The notes under the pieces were generated by a model that saw only the letters and a program-made list of their open reading frames with translations, had not been told where the DNA came from and ran no database searches. Made by a program: the position numbers and the translations under genes. Shown piece after piece: positions 32,801 to 40,149 of a DNA stretch of 47,171 nucleotides (its first letter is position 1; the number at the start of each line of letters is the position of its first letter). Origin of the DNA: CAIUPE01 sp046092445 (GTDB lineage Bacteria > Pseudomonadota > Alphaproteobacteria > Rhizobiales > Beijerinckiaceae); NCBI GenBank assembly GCA_046092445.1, contig JBJTDR010000111.1, positions 1 through 47,171 on the forward strand, written 5' to 3'.

Positions 32801-33712
32801 ATTGATCTGCCGGTGGCGCAGGAGGCGGAGCCGCCTTTGCAGGTGATGGCGGTGACGGCCAGTCCGTGGCCCGGGCAGATGGCCGTTTGGCGCTCGGGAG
32901 ATGGCAGCAGCTACAGTTTCTTCGGGACGGTGGATGCACCCTCGATCATCGGGACGACGCTCAACAGTGTCGGGCCGGGTGTGGTGGGCCGTTGGGATCT
33001 CGGCACGACGATAGATGTGACGGTGAGTGGCGGATCGCTGGCTTCGCCGGGTGATTTTGCGGCGTTGGCGGGGCAGAAAATTCTCGCTTTGCAGGGAAGT
33101 GACGGCAGCTGGGAAGTGTTGGCGTTCGCGAATGGCACATTGATCGGGGAGAATAGCTGGCGGTTGTCGCGGTTGATCCGAGGGCTCGGCGGTTCGGAGG
33201 CCTTGGCAGGACGGACGGTTCCGGCAGGAGCGCGGGTGGTCTTGCTCGATGCGGGTGTGCTGCCGCTGACAAGTGGCAGCAAGGCGGTGGGCGAGGCGTG
33301 GAACTGGCGCGTCGTTCCGGCGTCGCTTGATGCGCAAAATCCGGCGGCGGCGGACGTGTTCGCAACCGCAGGCAAAGCGGCGTTGATGCCGATGTCACCT
33401 GTCCGGGCGAGCGGCAAGCGGACCGCAGACGGGGTTACGCTGAAATGGGTCAGGCGGGCGCGGGTGAACGCGGACTCATGGGGCGTCGCGGAGATTCCGC
33501 TGGACGAGAGCGAGGAGAGCTACGAGATCGAGATTCTCTCGGGCGTAACTGTGAAGCGGGTTCTGGCGGCTACAGGGCCGACAGTGCTTTATCCGGCGGC
33601 ATTGGAGCTTGCGGATTTCGGCGGGCAGCAAACGAGCCTTTCCGTCCGTATCTTCCAGATGAGCGTCAGTGTCGGACGGGGACATCGACTCGAAGCACTT
33701 ATCAGCTTGTAA
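29810..33712 (+). CDS. GTA tail tip / host-specificity protein with TIM-barrel domain, g15 type
   Basis: 1300 residues. A Gly-rich N-terminus (GSAIGGFIGGPMGAMLGRAL) is followed by tail-fold domains (GASIPRVYGRVRLGGEIIWA), then a glycoside-hydrolase-like TIM barrel in the middle (MMDIAAGNTLPDPWTG, WSWRRMILHYAKLAAMAGGV, IDAVGIDAYWPISDWRDGP, PIWLTEFGCPAVDRGTNGPN) and the rcc01698-type C-terminal part (YRRASVFSRRLAGGSKRSQA, GLIGVEPGDLVSLNPLDASR). It builds the baseplate tip and probably binds or degrades cell-surface glycans. A large open frame on the opposite strand is only its shadow. Confidence 0.93.
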   Translation: MATLVLQAAGSAIGGFIGGPMGAMLGRALGGLAGNMVDRSMLAGERTREGPRLTEMSGLTSTEGASIPRVYGRVRLGGEIIWATRFQETVITREEGGGKGGFGGSGVTTRTYEYTANFAVAIAEGPISYVRRIWADGALLDLTAFAIRIYTGDETQQADPLIVAKEGAEAAPAYRGVAYVVFEGFPLKAFGNRIPQLSFEVVRAVDGVRQAVRAINVIPGSGEFVYETAGVTRSDGAGATVSENRHQLVAASDWEASIAQLTALCPSLESVSLVVSWFGDDLRAGACRIEPRVETAVKATNGATWRVGGIERGAAKVVSLSDGKPAYGGTPSDASVLKAIAELKARGLKVTLYPFAMMDIAAGNTLPDPWTGLNGQKAYPWRGRITCHPAPGQAGSPDGTAAAATQISAFFGTAQPSHFQAGQDTVIYTGPSEWSWRRMILHYAKLAAMAGGVDAFIIGSELIGITRVRSGAGTYPAAAALASLASDVKTMLGAGTKLTYAADWTEYGAHSPSTGEVRFPLDPLWASPAIDAVGIDAYWPISDWRDGPLHLDADGACSVYDRAYLKARFGAGEAYEWYYASAAARNSQTRTPITDGAVNKPWVWRAKDLAGWWSNAHRERVGGVELATATPWVAQGTPIWLTEFGCPAVDRGTNGPNVFPDAKSSENALPYFSRGNRDDLIQTRLIEAMAERFDPAQAGFDAAHNPVSSVYGGRMVDPARTAIWAWDARPFPAFPSLVDVWSDSGNWQTGHWVNGRLEGMALDRLIAAILKDFDVPAASEIRVDGYLDGYLVDAPMSARAALEPLADLFGFDCSASGGRLRFIGQGPSGVTSLGEDDLVRGKNDTLFSITRTQESELPQEVQLSFSDGDTDYRRASVFSRRLAGGSKRSQASEVAAVMTRSEAQRLADVALHDLWAGRETVTFSTRPGLIGVEPGDLVSLNPLDASRLFRITRVTDKGARTMEARSVEVSVYDGAAPKLALPKQTAPAIAGKPLAVIIDLPVAQEAEPPLQVMAVTASPWPGQMAVWRSGDGSSYSFFGTVDAPSIIGTTLNSVGPGVVGRWDLGTTIDVTVSGGSLASPGDFAALAGQKILALQGSDGSWEVLAFANGTLIGENSWRLSRLIRGLGGSEALAGRTVPAGARVVLLDAGVLPLTSGSKAVGEAWNWRVVPASLDAQNPAAADVFATAGKAALMPMSPVRASGKRTADGVTLKWVRRARVNADSWGVAEIPLDESEESYEIEILSGVTVKRVLAATGPTVLYPAALELADFGGQQTSLSVRIFQMSVSVGRGHRLEALISL

Positions 33713-33801
33713 CGATCTGAAAACGCTTCGCTTTCAACGGTTCCGGCCGGTGATGACGATGCGCGAATTTATCCACGACCATCAATTTCAAGGAGGTAGG
33801 A

Positions 33802-34953
33802 ATGGCCGATACAGCCAGTCTTGCGCTGCCGCTTCTTGCTGCGGCGCAGGCGCAAAAACACATTACCCATAACGAGGCTTTGATCCTGCTGGATGCAGTC
33901 ACCCAGATCGCGGTGCTGGCGGTTGACCAGAACGCACCGCCTGCAAGTCCGGTTGCCGGGAGTCGATATCTTGTCGGTTCTGCTCCGACGGGGACCTTTG
34001 CCGGGCAGGCGGCGAAGATCGCGGCCTATGACGGCTCCGCCTGGCGGTTCATGACGCCGAAAGCAGGCTGGGTGCTGACCAATATGACGGACTCCTCCGT
34101 GAGTTTCCATGACGGAACAGTTTGGCGGAACATCGCCTTTGCGATCAAGAAACTGGACAATCTGACAGGGTTGGGCGTGGGAACGGCGCCGGATGCCAAT
34201 AATCCGCTCGCTGTCAAAGTGAATGACGCCTTATTTGCCGCGCGCGGAACTGGCGAGAGCGGTACGGGGGACCTGCGGTTCAAGCTGAACAAGGAGGCAA
34301 CTGCGAAGACCGTCTCGCAGCTTTACCAGACGAATTACAGCGGACGGGCGGAGGCGGGCCTGATCGGGGATGACTCATGGCGGCTGAAAGTGTCGTCCGA
34401 CGGCGCGACCTGGCGCGATGCGCTGGTTGCGGCGCCGGCGACGGGGGCGGTGCGAATGGATCTGATCCTTTCGGGCCGCGCGACGCAGGGCAATACTGGC
34501 AGGATCGAATGCGATTTTGCGAGTTCGAGCGCGGTCGGCATGGTGCTGACCGATACGGGGGCGGCGGCAAGTGCAACGGCTCTGGCGCTGCGCAAGAACA
34601 ACGCGCAGGTGGGCGTGATCACACTCAGCAATACGGGGACGACCTACAGCACGACATCGGATTACCGGTTGAAGCAGGATGTAACGCCGATCGAGGACGG
34701 ATTGGCGCGGGTCAGGGTGCTGAAACCGTGCCGGTTCGCGTTCAAGGTGGAGCCTGACCGGCGCGTTGACGGCTTCATCGCGCATGAAATGGCGGAGGTG
34801 GTGCCGGAGGCTGTGACAGGTGTGAAGGACGGCACAAACGAGGAGGGGCAGCCCGTCTATCAGGCGGTTGATGCGGCGCGGTTGATCCCGATTCTGGTGT
34901 CGGCGGTGCAGGAACTTGCGCGGCGTGTGGCTGTACTGGAGGCACGGGCATGA
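33802..34953 (+). CDS. DUF2793 fibre/spike with C-terminal S74-type chaperone
   Basis: 383 residues. The N-terminal 90 are DUF2793 (LPLLAAAQAQKHITHNEALI, PASPVAGSRYLVG, GSAWRFMTPKAGW), a virion-attachment module. The middle is beta-rich and Thr/Ser-rich. The C-terminal 100 match the peptidase S74 intramolecular chaperone: TSDYRLKQDVTPI with S286 and K291 as the expected self-cleavage dyad, then DGFIAHEMAEVVPEAVTG and a closing coiled helix. A trimeric fibre that trims itself after folding is the likely reading. I associate DUF2793 proteins with GTA head spikes encoded elsewhere in R. capsulatus. GGAGGTAGG precedes the ATG. Confidence 0.85.
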   Translation: MADTASLALPLLAAAQAQKHITHNEALILLDAVTQIAVLAVDQNAPPASPVAGSRYLVGSAPTGTFAGQAAKIAAYDGSAWRFMTPKAGWVLTNMTDSSVSFHDGTVWRNIAFAIKKLDNLTGLGVGTAPDANNPLAVKVNDALFAARGTGESGTGDLRFKLNKEATAKTVSQLYQTNYSGRAEAGLIGDDSWRLKVSSDGATWRDALVAAPATGAVRMDLILSGRATQGNTGRIECDFASSSAVGMVLTDTGAAASATALALRKNNAQVGVITLSNTGTTYSTTSDYRLKQDVTPIEDGLARVRVLKPCRFAFKVEPDRRVDGFIAHEMAEVVPEAVTGVKDGTNEEGQPVYQAVDAARLIPILVSAVQELARRVAVLEARA

Positions 34954-35711
34954 GCGGCGGGTTTGAGGCGTGCCTGCCCTTGCTGTTGGCGCATGAGGGG
35001 GGCTTTGTCGAGCATCCGGATGATCCGGGCGGGGCGACAAAATTCGGCATTACGGGCCGGACATTGGCGCGTTTCCGCGGCGCGAAGGTGACGCGCGAGG
35101 CGGTGATGGCACTCACAAGGGACGAGGCGGGGGAGGTATACCGGAAACTCTATTGGGACGCGATCAGCGGTGACCGATTACCGGCAGGGATTGATTACGC
35201 CGTTTTTGATGCAGCGGTGAACTCCGGTGTTCGGCAGGCGACGCTCTGGCTGCAGCGCGCACTCGGTGTGACAGCCGATGGCGTGATCGGACCGGTGACG
35301 CTGGCGGCGGTTGAAAAGGCTGATTGCGAAACGATGATTGCCGCGATCTGCGACAAAAGGCTGATCTTTCTTCAGCGATTAAAGACTTGGCCCGTCTTCG
35401 GCCGTGGGTGGTCGAAGCGGGTTTCCGATGTTCGCCGAATGGCGACTCACCGGGCGGATGAATGCCGCTCTTTCAATGAACAGTATCAACAGGAGACAAA
35501 AGTGAATAATACGCAGACACTCTTTGCCAGCCGTACGGTCTGGTCGAACATTATCGGGCTTGGTGCGCTGGTTTTGTCGATGGCCGGCTTCAACACGGTC
35601 GGTTTCGACGCGGGTTCCTTGACCGACGCCGTGATGCAGATCGTTGCCGCGGGAAGCTTTGTGGCGTCTACCGTGTTCAGAATATTTTCGACGAAGAAGA
35701 TTGAACTCTGA
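34950..35711 (+). CDS. Endolysin (glycoside hydrolase 108) fused to a holin-like membrane domain
   Basis: 253 residues. Residues 1-85 are the GH108 N-acetylmuramidase core with catalytic E16 in LAHEGGFVEHPDDPGGATKF; 90-165 are a PG_binding_3 type domain (AALGVTADGVIGPVTLAAVE-like). Residues 185-253 form two membrane segments (TVWSNIIGLGALVLSMAGF, MQIVAAGSFVASTVF) like small phage holins. An AGGAG lies six bases before an in-frame GTG at 35502, so a 69-residue holin might also be made alone. ATGA overlap with the fibre gene. RcGTA uses separate muramidase and holin genes at another locus. Likely lyses the producer to release particles. Confidence 0.88.
   Translation: MSGGFEACLPLLLAHEGGFVEHPDDPGGATKFGITGRTLARFRGAKVTREAVMALTRDEAGEVYRKLYWDAISGDRLPAGIDYAVFDAAVNSGVRQATLWLQRALGVTADGVIGPVTLAAVEKADCETMIAAICDKRLIFLQRLKTWPVFGRGWSKRVSDVRRMATHRADECRSFNEQYQQETKVNNTQTLFASRTVWSNIIGLGALVLSMAGFNTVGFDAGSLTDAVMQIVAAGSFVASTVFRIFSTKKIEL
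35502..35711 (+). CDS. Possible separately translated holin inside the endolysin gene
   Basis: GTG at 35502-35504, preceded by CAGGAG-ACAAAA, would give 69 residues (VNNTQTLFASRTVWSNIIGL at the start, FRIFSTKKIEL at the end) in the same frame as the full protein. Two membrane segments with a short loop and a charged tail, and the start itself, are what a free-standing phage holin gene would look like. Whether it is used is untested. Confidence 0.45.
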   Translation: MNNTQTLFASRTVWSNIIGLGALVLSMAGFNTVGFDAGSLTDAVMQIVAAGSFVASTVFRIFSTKKIEL

Positions 35712-35752
35712 TACTATTCAGGTTTCATTCACGGGCGAGACGTTATCGGGAA

Positions 35753-36082
35753 ATGATGCAAAGAGTCATGAACGCTGCCTTGACGATGACACTTGTGACC
35801 GCCAGTCTTGCCGGACTGGCGGGTTCAGTGGTTGCGGGCGAGGAGCCTAAAGCCTGTTTCAGCGAAAAGGAACTGCGCGAGGCGGTCGCGGCAAAGTCGG
35901 TTGTGCCGCAAATTCAGGCGGTGCGGGCGGCGAAAAGCGCAGCAAGCGGCGATGTGGTGCGTGCGCGGCTCTGCACGTTCGAGGCTGGTGCCGCCTATCT
36001 GATCACGACATTGACGCGGGACGGAAAAGTCGTGCAGGTACGGGTCGATGCGGTAACGGGCAAGCCGCTCAGCGTTCAGTAG
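35753..36082 (+). CDS. PepSY-like small periplasmic protein
   Basis: 109 residues. A signal peptide (about 1-28, ALTMTLVTASLAGLAGSVVA) is followed by a PepSY-like domain ending TTLTRDGKVVQVRVDAVTGK. Two cysteines, in ACFSEKEL and RLCTFEAG, may pair in the periplasm. It precedes a FeuP-like regulator by 14 bp, and such small PepSY proteins often accompany sensor kinases. The start is uncertain among ATGs at 35753, 35756 and 35768. Confidence 0.7.
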   Translation: MMQRVMNAALTMTLVTASLAGLAGSVVAGEEPKACFSEKELREAVAAKSVVPQIQAVRAAKSAASGDVVRARLCTFEAGAAYLITTLTRDGKVVQVRVDAVTGKPLSVQ

Positions 36083-36096
36083 ACGGGAGATTTCAG

Positions 36097-36789
36097 ATGC
36101 GGCTGCTGGTTGTCGAGGATGACAGGGATTTGAACCGGCAGCTTGTGAAGGCTTTCGAGCAGGCGGGCTATGCGGTTGATGAAGCCTTTGACGGCGAGGA
36201 AGGCGAGTTTCTTGGCGAGACCGAGCCTTATGATGCGGTGGTACTCGATATCGGCCTGCCTGCAAAGGACGGCGTTGCGGTGCTTGAAGCATGGCGCAAG
36301 GCGGGGCGCAAAATGCCGGTGCTGGTTCTGACGGCACGTGACCGGTGGAGCGAGAAGGTGCAGGCCTTCGATGCAGGTGCCGATGATTATGTAACGAAGC
36401 CATTTCATCTCGAGGAAGTTCTAGCGCGATTGCGGGCTCTGGTGCGGCGGGCATCGGGCCATGCATCGAGCGATCTTGTCTGCGGTCCGGTGCGGATCGA
36501 TATGCGGACGAGCCGGGTGAGCGTTGATGACGTGACGATCAAGCTGACGTCGCTCGAATATCGCCTGATTGCGTATCTGATGCATCATGCGGGACGGGTC
36601 GTGTCGCGGACGGAACTGGTCGAGCATCTCTACGATCAGGATTTTGATCGGGACTCGAATACGATCGAGGTTTTTGTCGGGCGGTTGCGGAAGAAGCTTG
36701 GGGTGGATGCGATCCGGACAATCCGCGGGCTGGGCTATGTGCTTGAACCGCCGGGATCACTCGTGAATTCATCGGCAAGCGCGGGATAG
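36097..36789 (+). CDS. feuP: OmpR-family response regulator, FeuP-like
   Basis: 230 residues. Receiver domain with acidic pocket ED at 7-9, phospho-acceptor D51 in VVLDIGLP, Thr in LTARDRW and Lys in VTKPF; winged-helix DNA-binding domain from about 125 (TSLEYRLIAYLMHHAGRVVS, TIEVFVGRLRKKLG). The text is close to rhizobial FeuP/PhoP regulators, and the kinase gene follows seven bp later. FeuP controls cyclic glucan export in Sinorhizobium; whether that holds here is inference. Confidence 0.88.
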   Translation: MRLLVVEDDRDLNRQLVKAFEQAGYAVDEAFDGEEGEFLGETEPYDAVVLDIGLPAKDGVAVLEAWRKAGRKMPVLVLTARDRWSEKVQAFDAGADDYVTKPFHLEEVLARLRALVRRASGHASSDLVCGPVRIDMRTSRVSVDDVTIKLTSLEYRLIAYLMHHAGRVVSRTELVEHLYDQDFDRDSNTIEVFVGRLRKKLGVDAIRTIRGLGYVLEPPGSLVNSSASAG

Positions 36790-36796
36790 GGCGGCT

Positions 36797-38164
36797 TTGG
36801 CGCGAAGATTTTCAATCGCGACACGCTTGTTTGTTTCCGCCGCCGTGTGGAGCATCGCGATTCTGGTTGTTGCGGGCTTTGTGCTGTCCACGATCCAGCG
36901 GCGCGTGACGGAGCGCGGTTTCGACGAGCGCCTGCAGGTGTATGTTCAGACGATGGCGGCAAATATCGCCGTGCGGAACGAGAACAATGTCATTGATCCG
37001 TTCGGGCTCGGGGATCCGCGGTTCTCTCTGCCGCTTTCCGGGTGGTACTGGCAGGTGACACGGAGCGATATCGATCCGCCGGATATCACCACTTCCATCT
37101 CGCTTTTCGGCGGGCGGCTGCCGCGGATCGAGGATGTCACTACGGTGAATGGCAAAGATCCATCGGAAGGATACGTGACAGGGCCCGACGAGCGGCGCCT
37201 GCGCATGCTGGAGCGCCGCCTCGAAATGCCGGACGGGGCGAAATATCTGGTGCAGATTGCCGCCAACTCGGAAGAGATCGAGACGAATGTCGACTCGTTC
37301 CGGTGGGCGATGACGATGAGCTTCGCGCTTCTCGCTCTCGCGCTTGGTGTGACCACGGCGTTTCAGGTGCGGTTCGGGTTGCTGCCGCTGGCGCGCCTGT
37401 CGAATGCGATCGGTGCGATTCGGCATGGAACCACGGACCGGATCGACGGACGCTACCCGGATGATCTGGCGCCTCTGGCGAGCGAGATCAATCTGCTGAT
37501 TGACGCCAATCGTGAAATTCTGGAGCGGGCGCGCACGCAAGTCGGCAATCTTGCCCACGCGCTCAAGACGCCGCTGAGCGTGCTGGTTAACGAGGCGGCC
37601 AGTGACGACACGTCTCTGGCAGACAAGGTGCGTGAGCAGACAACGCTGATGCGCGATCAGGTGAACTGGTATCTGGATCGTGCGCGGGCGGCGGCGCGGG
37701 CGGGTTCGATCGGGATTGTTTCGGATGTGGAGCCGGTGATCCGCGGGCTTGAGCGGGCCTTTTTGAAGATTCATGCCGACAAGACGCTCGCGTTCGAGAT
37801 TGCGGTGCCCGCGGATCTGAAATTCCGTGGCGAACGGCAGGACCTCGAAGAGATGATCGGCAATCTCATGGATAATGCGGCAAAATGGGCGAATCGCGAG
37901 GTTCGGGTCTCGGGTCGTCTGATGACGGAAGAAACGCAACGCGTGCTGATCGAGATCGAGATTGACGATGACGGGCCGGGATTGCCGCCGGAAACGCGGG
38001 CGGATGTGATCAAGCGCGGGCGGAGGCTCGACGAGAGCAAGCCGGGGTCCGGATTGGGCCTGTCGATCGTGGCGGATCTCGCGTCGCTTTATGGCGGGTC
38101 GCTCGCGCTTGATCGCGCTGAAATCGGCGGGTTGCGCATTCGTCTGCGTTTGCCGGGGGGTTGA
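36797..38164 (+). CDS. feuQ: Sensor histidine kinase, FeuQ-like
   Basis: 455 residues, TTG start just after the response regulator. Two membrane segments (about 11-32 and 171-190) bracket a periplasmic sensor of about 135 residues, then HAMP, HisKA with H254 in NLAHALKTPLSVL, and HATPase boxes NLMDNAAKWAN, DDGPGLPP and GSGLGLSI. It should phosphorylate the adjacent regulator. The sensor is rich in acidic residues, as in PhoQ-like kinases, but the signal is not known. Confidence 0.87.
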   Translation: MARRFSIATRLFVSAAVWSIAILVVAGFVLSTIQRRVTERGFDERLQVYVQTMAANIAVRNENNVIDPFGLGDPRFSLPLSGWYWQVTRSDIDPPDITTSISLFGGRLPRIEDVTTVNGKDPSEGYVTGPDERRLRMLERRLEMPDGAKYLVQIAANSEEIETNVDSFRWAMTMSFALLALALGVTTAFQVRFGLLPLARLSNAIGAIRHGTTDRIDGRYPDDLAPLASEINLLIDANREILERARTQVGNLAHALKTPLSVLVNEAASDDTSLADKVREQTTLMRDQVNWYLDRARAAARAGSIGIVSDVEPVIRGLERAFLKIHADKTLAFEIAVPADLKFRGERQDLEEMIGNLMDNAAKWANREVRVSGRLMTEETQRVLIEIEIDDDGPGLPPETRADVIKRGRRLDESKPGSGLGLSIVADLASLYGGSLALDRAEIGGLRIRLRLPGG

Positions 38165-38292
38165 ATTATGGTAGATTATGTCGGAAAAAAGCCTGATTCG
38201 ACGGGCATCTTGTGTTCAATCAACGACGTTCATGCATTCCCGATTTTGGTGTGTCGGGCATTCCGGATAACCTCTCAAGGAGACTGAAAACC

Positions 38293-38760
38293 ATGACAGT
38301 TAAACCACTCATTGCCGTGTTTCTCGCAGGAACGGTTGCCGTGGGAATGGCGGGATGTTCGCAATCGACGGGCCCGAATGAGTCAGGCGGCGCGATCCTC
38401 GGTGCGATTGCGGGCGGTCTTCTCGGCAGCCAGGTTGGCAAAGGGTCGGGCAACCAGATGGCGATTGTCGCGGGCACAATGTTGGGCGGGATGATTGGTA
38501 GCTCGATCGGGCGGGGTCTGGATGAAGAGGCGAAGCGGAACGCCTACAGGGCGGAGACGCTCGCACTCAGCAGCGGACGGCAGACGCAATGGAAAGCACC
38601 GAGCGGCTCCTATGGATTTGTCGAGCCGGGCCCGGTCTATGCCGAGGCGCAGCGCACCTGCCGCAGCTATACCCACAGGATCTACATCAACGGCAAACCC
38701 GAGACGGGTAATGGTACGGCGTGCCGTGCGTCGGACGGCAGCTGGGATATTGTGAACTGA
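38293..38760 (+). CDS. 17-kDa surface-antigen-like outer-membrane lipoprotein
   Basis: 155 residues. A lipobox AVGMAGC gives C22 as the lipidated residue. A glycine-zipper segment follows (GGAILGAIAGGLLGSQVGKG, VAGTMLGGMIGSSIGRGLDE), and the C-terminus (GPVYAEAQRTCRSYTHRIYI, GTACRASDGSWDIVN) is the usual 17-kDa antigen tail with two cysteines. It is probably an outer-membrane lipoprotein. The ATG at 38293 follows AAGGAGACTG and is preferred over the longer open frame. Stands alone between the two-component genes and ccmI. Confidence 0.85.
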   Translation: MTVKPLIAVFLAGTVAVGMAGCSQSTGPNESGGAILGAIAGGLLGSQVGKGSGNQMAIVAGTMLGGMIGSSIGRGLDEEAKRNAYRAETLALSSGRQTQWKAPSGSYGFVEPGPVYAEAQRTCRSYTHRIYINGKPETGNGTACRASDGSWDIVN

Positions 38761-38779
38761 TCCTCATTTTCGCAACTGG

Positions 38780-38801
38780 CGCGGCGGATCGTCTCGCCGC
38801 G
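38780..38801 (+). terminator. GC-rich hairpin after the surface-antigen gene
   Basis: CGCGGCG (38780-38786) and CGCCGCG (38795-38801) form a 7-bp stem, 20 bp after the stop codon. No T-run follows, so terminator function is uncertain. Confidence 0.3.
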
Positions 38802-38845
38802 TTCTGGCGCGTGACATTGCCCTGCAATACTGGTTTACAGGGTTC

Positions 38846-39691
38846 ATGTTGATCTGGCTTCCAATCGCTTTACTGACAGGATTGGCCGTACTGGCCGTTT
38901 TGCTTCCACTCGGCATGCGTTCCGAGCCGCGTGCTCAGGATGGCGATGTGGCATTCTATCGCGCGCGCCTGGCGGAAATCGAGGGTGACGCCGCGCGCGG
39001 CCTGATCGAGCCGCAGGATGCGGAGGCCTTGAGGATGGAGGCGGCGCGCTTTCTGCTGGCCGCCGGACGGTCGGGGCCGGATGAGCGGGAAGGGGCGTTC
39101 TCGCTCGGGCGGCGACGCGGCGCGGCGTTGATCGGGCTGGTGCTCGTGCCGCTGATCGCGTTGGCGTTCTATGGTGTTCTCGGCGCTCCGGACCGTGCGG
39201 ATGCGCCCTATGCCGGGCAGCAGGCCCTGCTGAAAACCTCCACCGATCTTGATCATCTGATGTTGCGGGTCGAGCAGCAATTGGCGGCGCATCCGGATGA
39301 TGTGAAGGGGTGGGAGGTCATTGCGCCGATTTATCTGGAAGTTGCGCGATATCATGATGCGGTGAAGGCCTACGGGCAGTTACTCAGGCTGAAAGGACCG
39401 AATGCGGCGGATTTTTCGGGGCAGGGCGAGGCCTTGGTGTTGGCGGCCGAGGGCGTTGTGACGAGTGAGGCGCGGCAGGTTTTCGAGCAGGCGCTGGCGC
39501 TTGACGGCACGCAACTCAGGGCGCGCTATTATAGTGCCATCGCGCTCGAGCAGGATGGCGACCGCGACGGGGCTTTGGCGCGGTATCGGGAGATGTTGCA
39601 GGGACTGCCCGACATGGATGGCGCGGCGGGTGCGATCCGGGCACGTATGGCGGCAATCATCACGGCGCAGGAATTGAGGCTCGGAAACTGA
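38846..39691 (+). CDS. ccmI: Cytochrome c maturation protein CcmI (CycH)
   Basis: 281 residues. Holds apocytochrome c for heme attachment. Two membrane segments (about 2-23 and 92-110) flank a cytoplasmic loop with DVAFYRARLAEIEGDAARGL, diagnostic of CcmI. A TPR region follows (HPDDVKGWEVIAPIYLEVAR, LDGTQLRARYYSAIALEQDG). It is shorter at the C-terminus than many rhizobial CycH proteins. It begins the ccmIEFH operon; its stop overlaps the ccmE start (TGATG). Confidence 0.92.
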   Translation: MLIWLPIALLTGLAVLAVLLPLGMRSEPRAQDGDVAFYRARLAEIEGDAARGLIEPQDAEALRMEAARFLLAAGRSGPDEREGAFSLGRRRGAALIGLVLVPLIALAFYGVLGAPDRADAPYAGQQALLKTSTDLDHLMLRVEQQLAAHPDDVKGWEVIAPIYLEVARYHDAVKAYGQLLRLKGPNAADFSGQGEALVLAAEGVVTSEARQVFEQALALDGTQLRARYYSAIALEQDGDRDGALARYREMLQGLPDMDGAAGAIRARMAAIITAQELRLGN

Positions 39692-40149
39692 TGGCCATGA
39701 CACGCAAGCAGCGGCGGTTGGTGACAATCGGATTGGCCGGTAGCGTGCTTGCCATTGCGGCGACCCTGATCCTGACGGCGGCGAAGGACAAGATCGTGTT
39801 TTTCTACGGTCCGACCGAGTTGAAGGCGTTGGCGGTATCACCCGGGCAGCGTCTCCGGATTGGCGGGTTGATCGAGGCGGGGTCGCTGGTCAAGAGCGAC
39901 GATTTGCGGGTGTCGTTCCGCGTGACGGATGGAGTTACTGTTCTGGCTGTAGCCTATCGCGGTTTATTGCCGGATCTGTTCCGTGAAGGGCAGGGCGTGG
40001 TGGCGGAAGGCGTGCTGGAGAGCGATGGCACGTTCAGGGCCGATAGCGTTCTGGCGAAGCACGATGAGAATTACATGCCGAAAGAAGTTGCCGAGGCACT
40101 GCGCAAGCAGGGCGTCTGGAAGGGCCAGAAGGACGGGGCATCGCCATGA
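39691..40149 (+). CDS. ccmE: Heme chaperone CcmE (CycJ)
   Basis: 152 residues. Carries heme covalently in the periplasm for cytochrome c assembly. A membrane anchor at about 10-30 is followed by the OB-fold with KIVFFYGPTEL, RLRIGGLIEAGSL and VAYRGLLPDLFREGQGVVAE. Heme-binding H124 and ligand Y128 are in LAKHDENYMP. Coupled to ccmI and ccmF by overlaps. Confidence 0.95.
   Translation: MAMTRKQRRLVTIGLAGSVLAIAATLILTAAKDKIVFFYGPTELKALAVSPGQRLRIGGLIEAGSLVKSDDLRVSFRVTDGVTVLAVAYRGLLPDLFREGQGVVAEGVLESDGTFRADSVLAKHDENYMPKEVAEALRKQGVWKGQKDGASP

Noticed and set aside
18047..35711. Intact prophage
   Set aside because: No integrase, excisionase, replication or phage repressor genes and no flanking direct repeats or tRNA seen. 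Gene content and sizes follow the R. capsulatus GTA, so a GTA is the better call.
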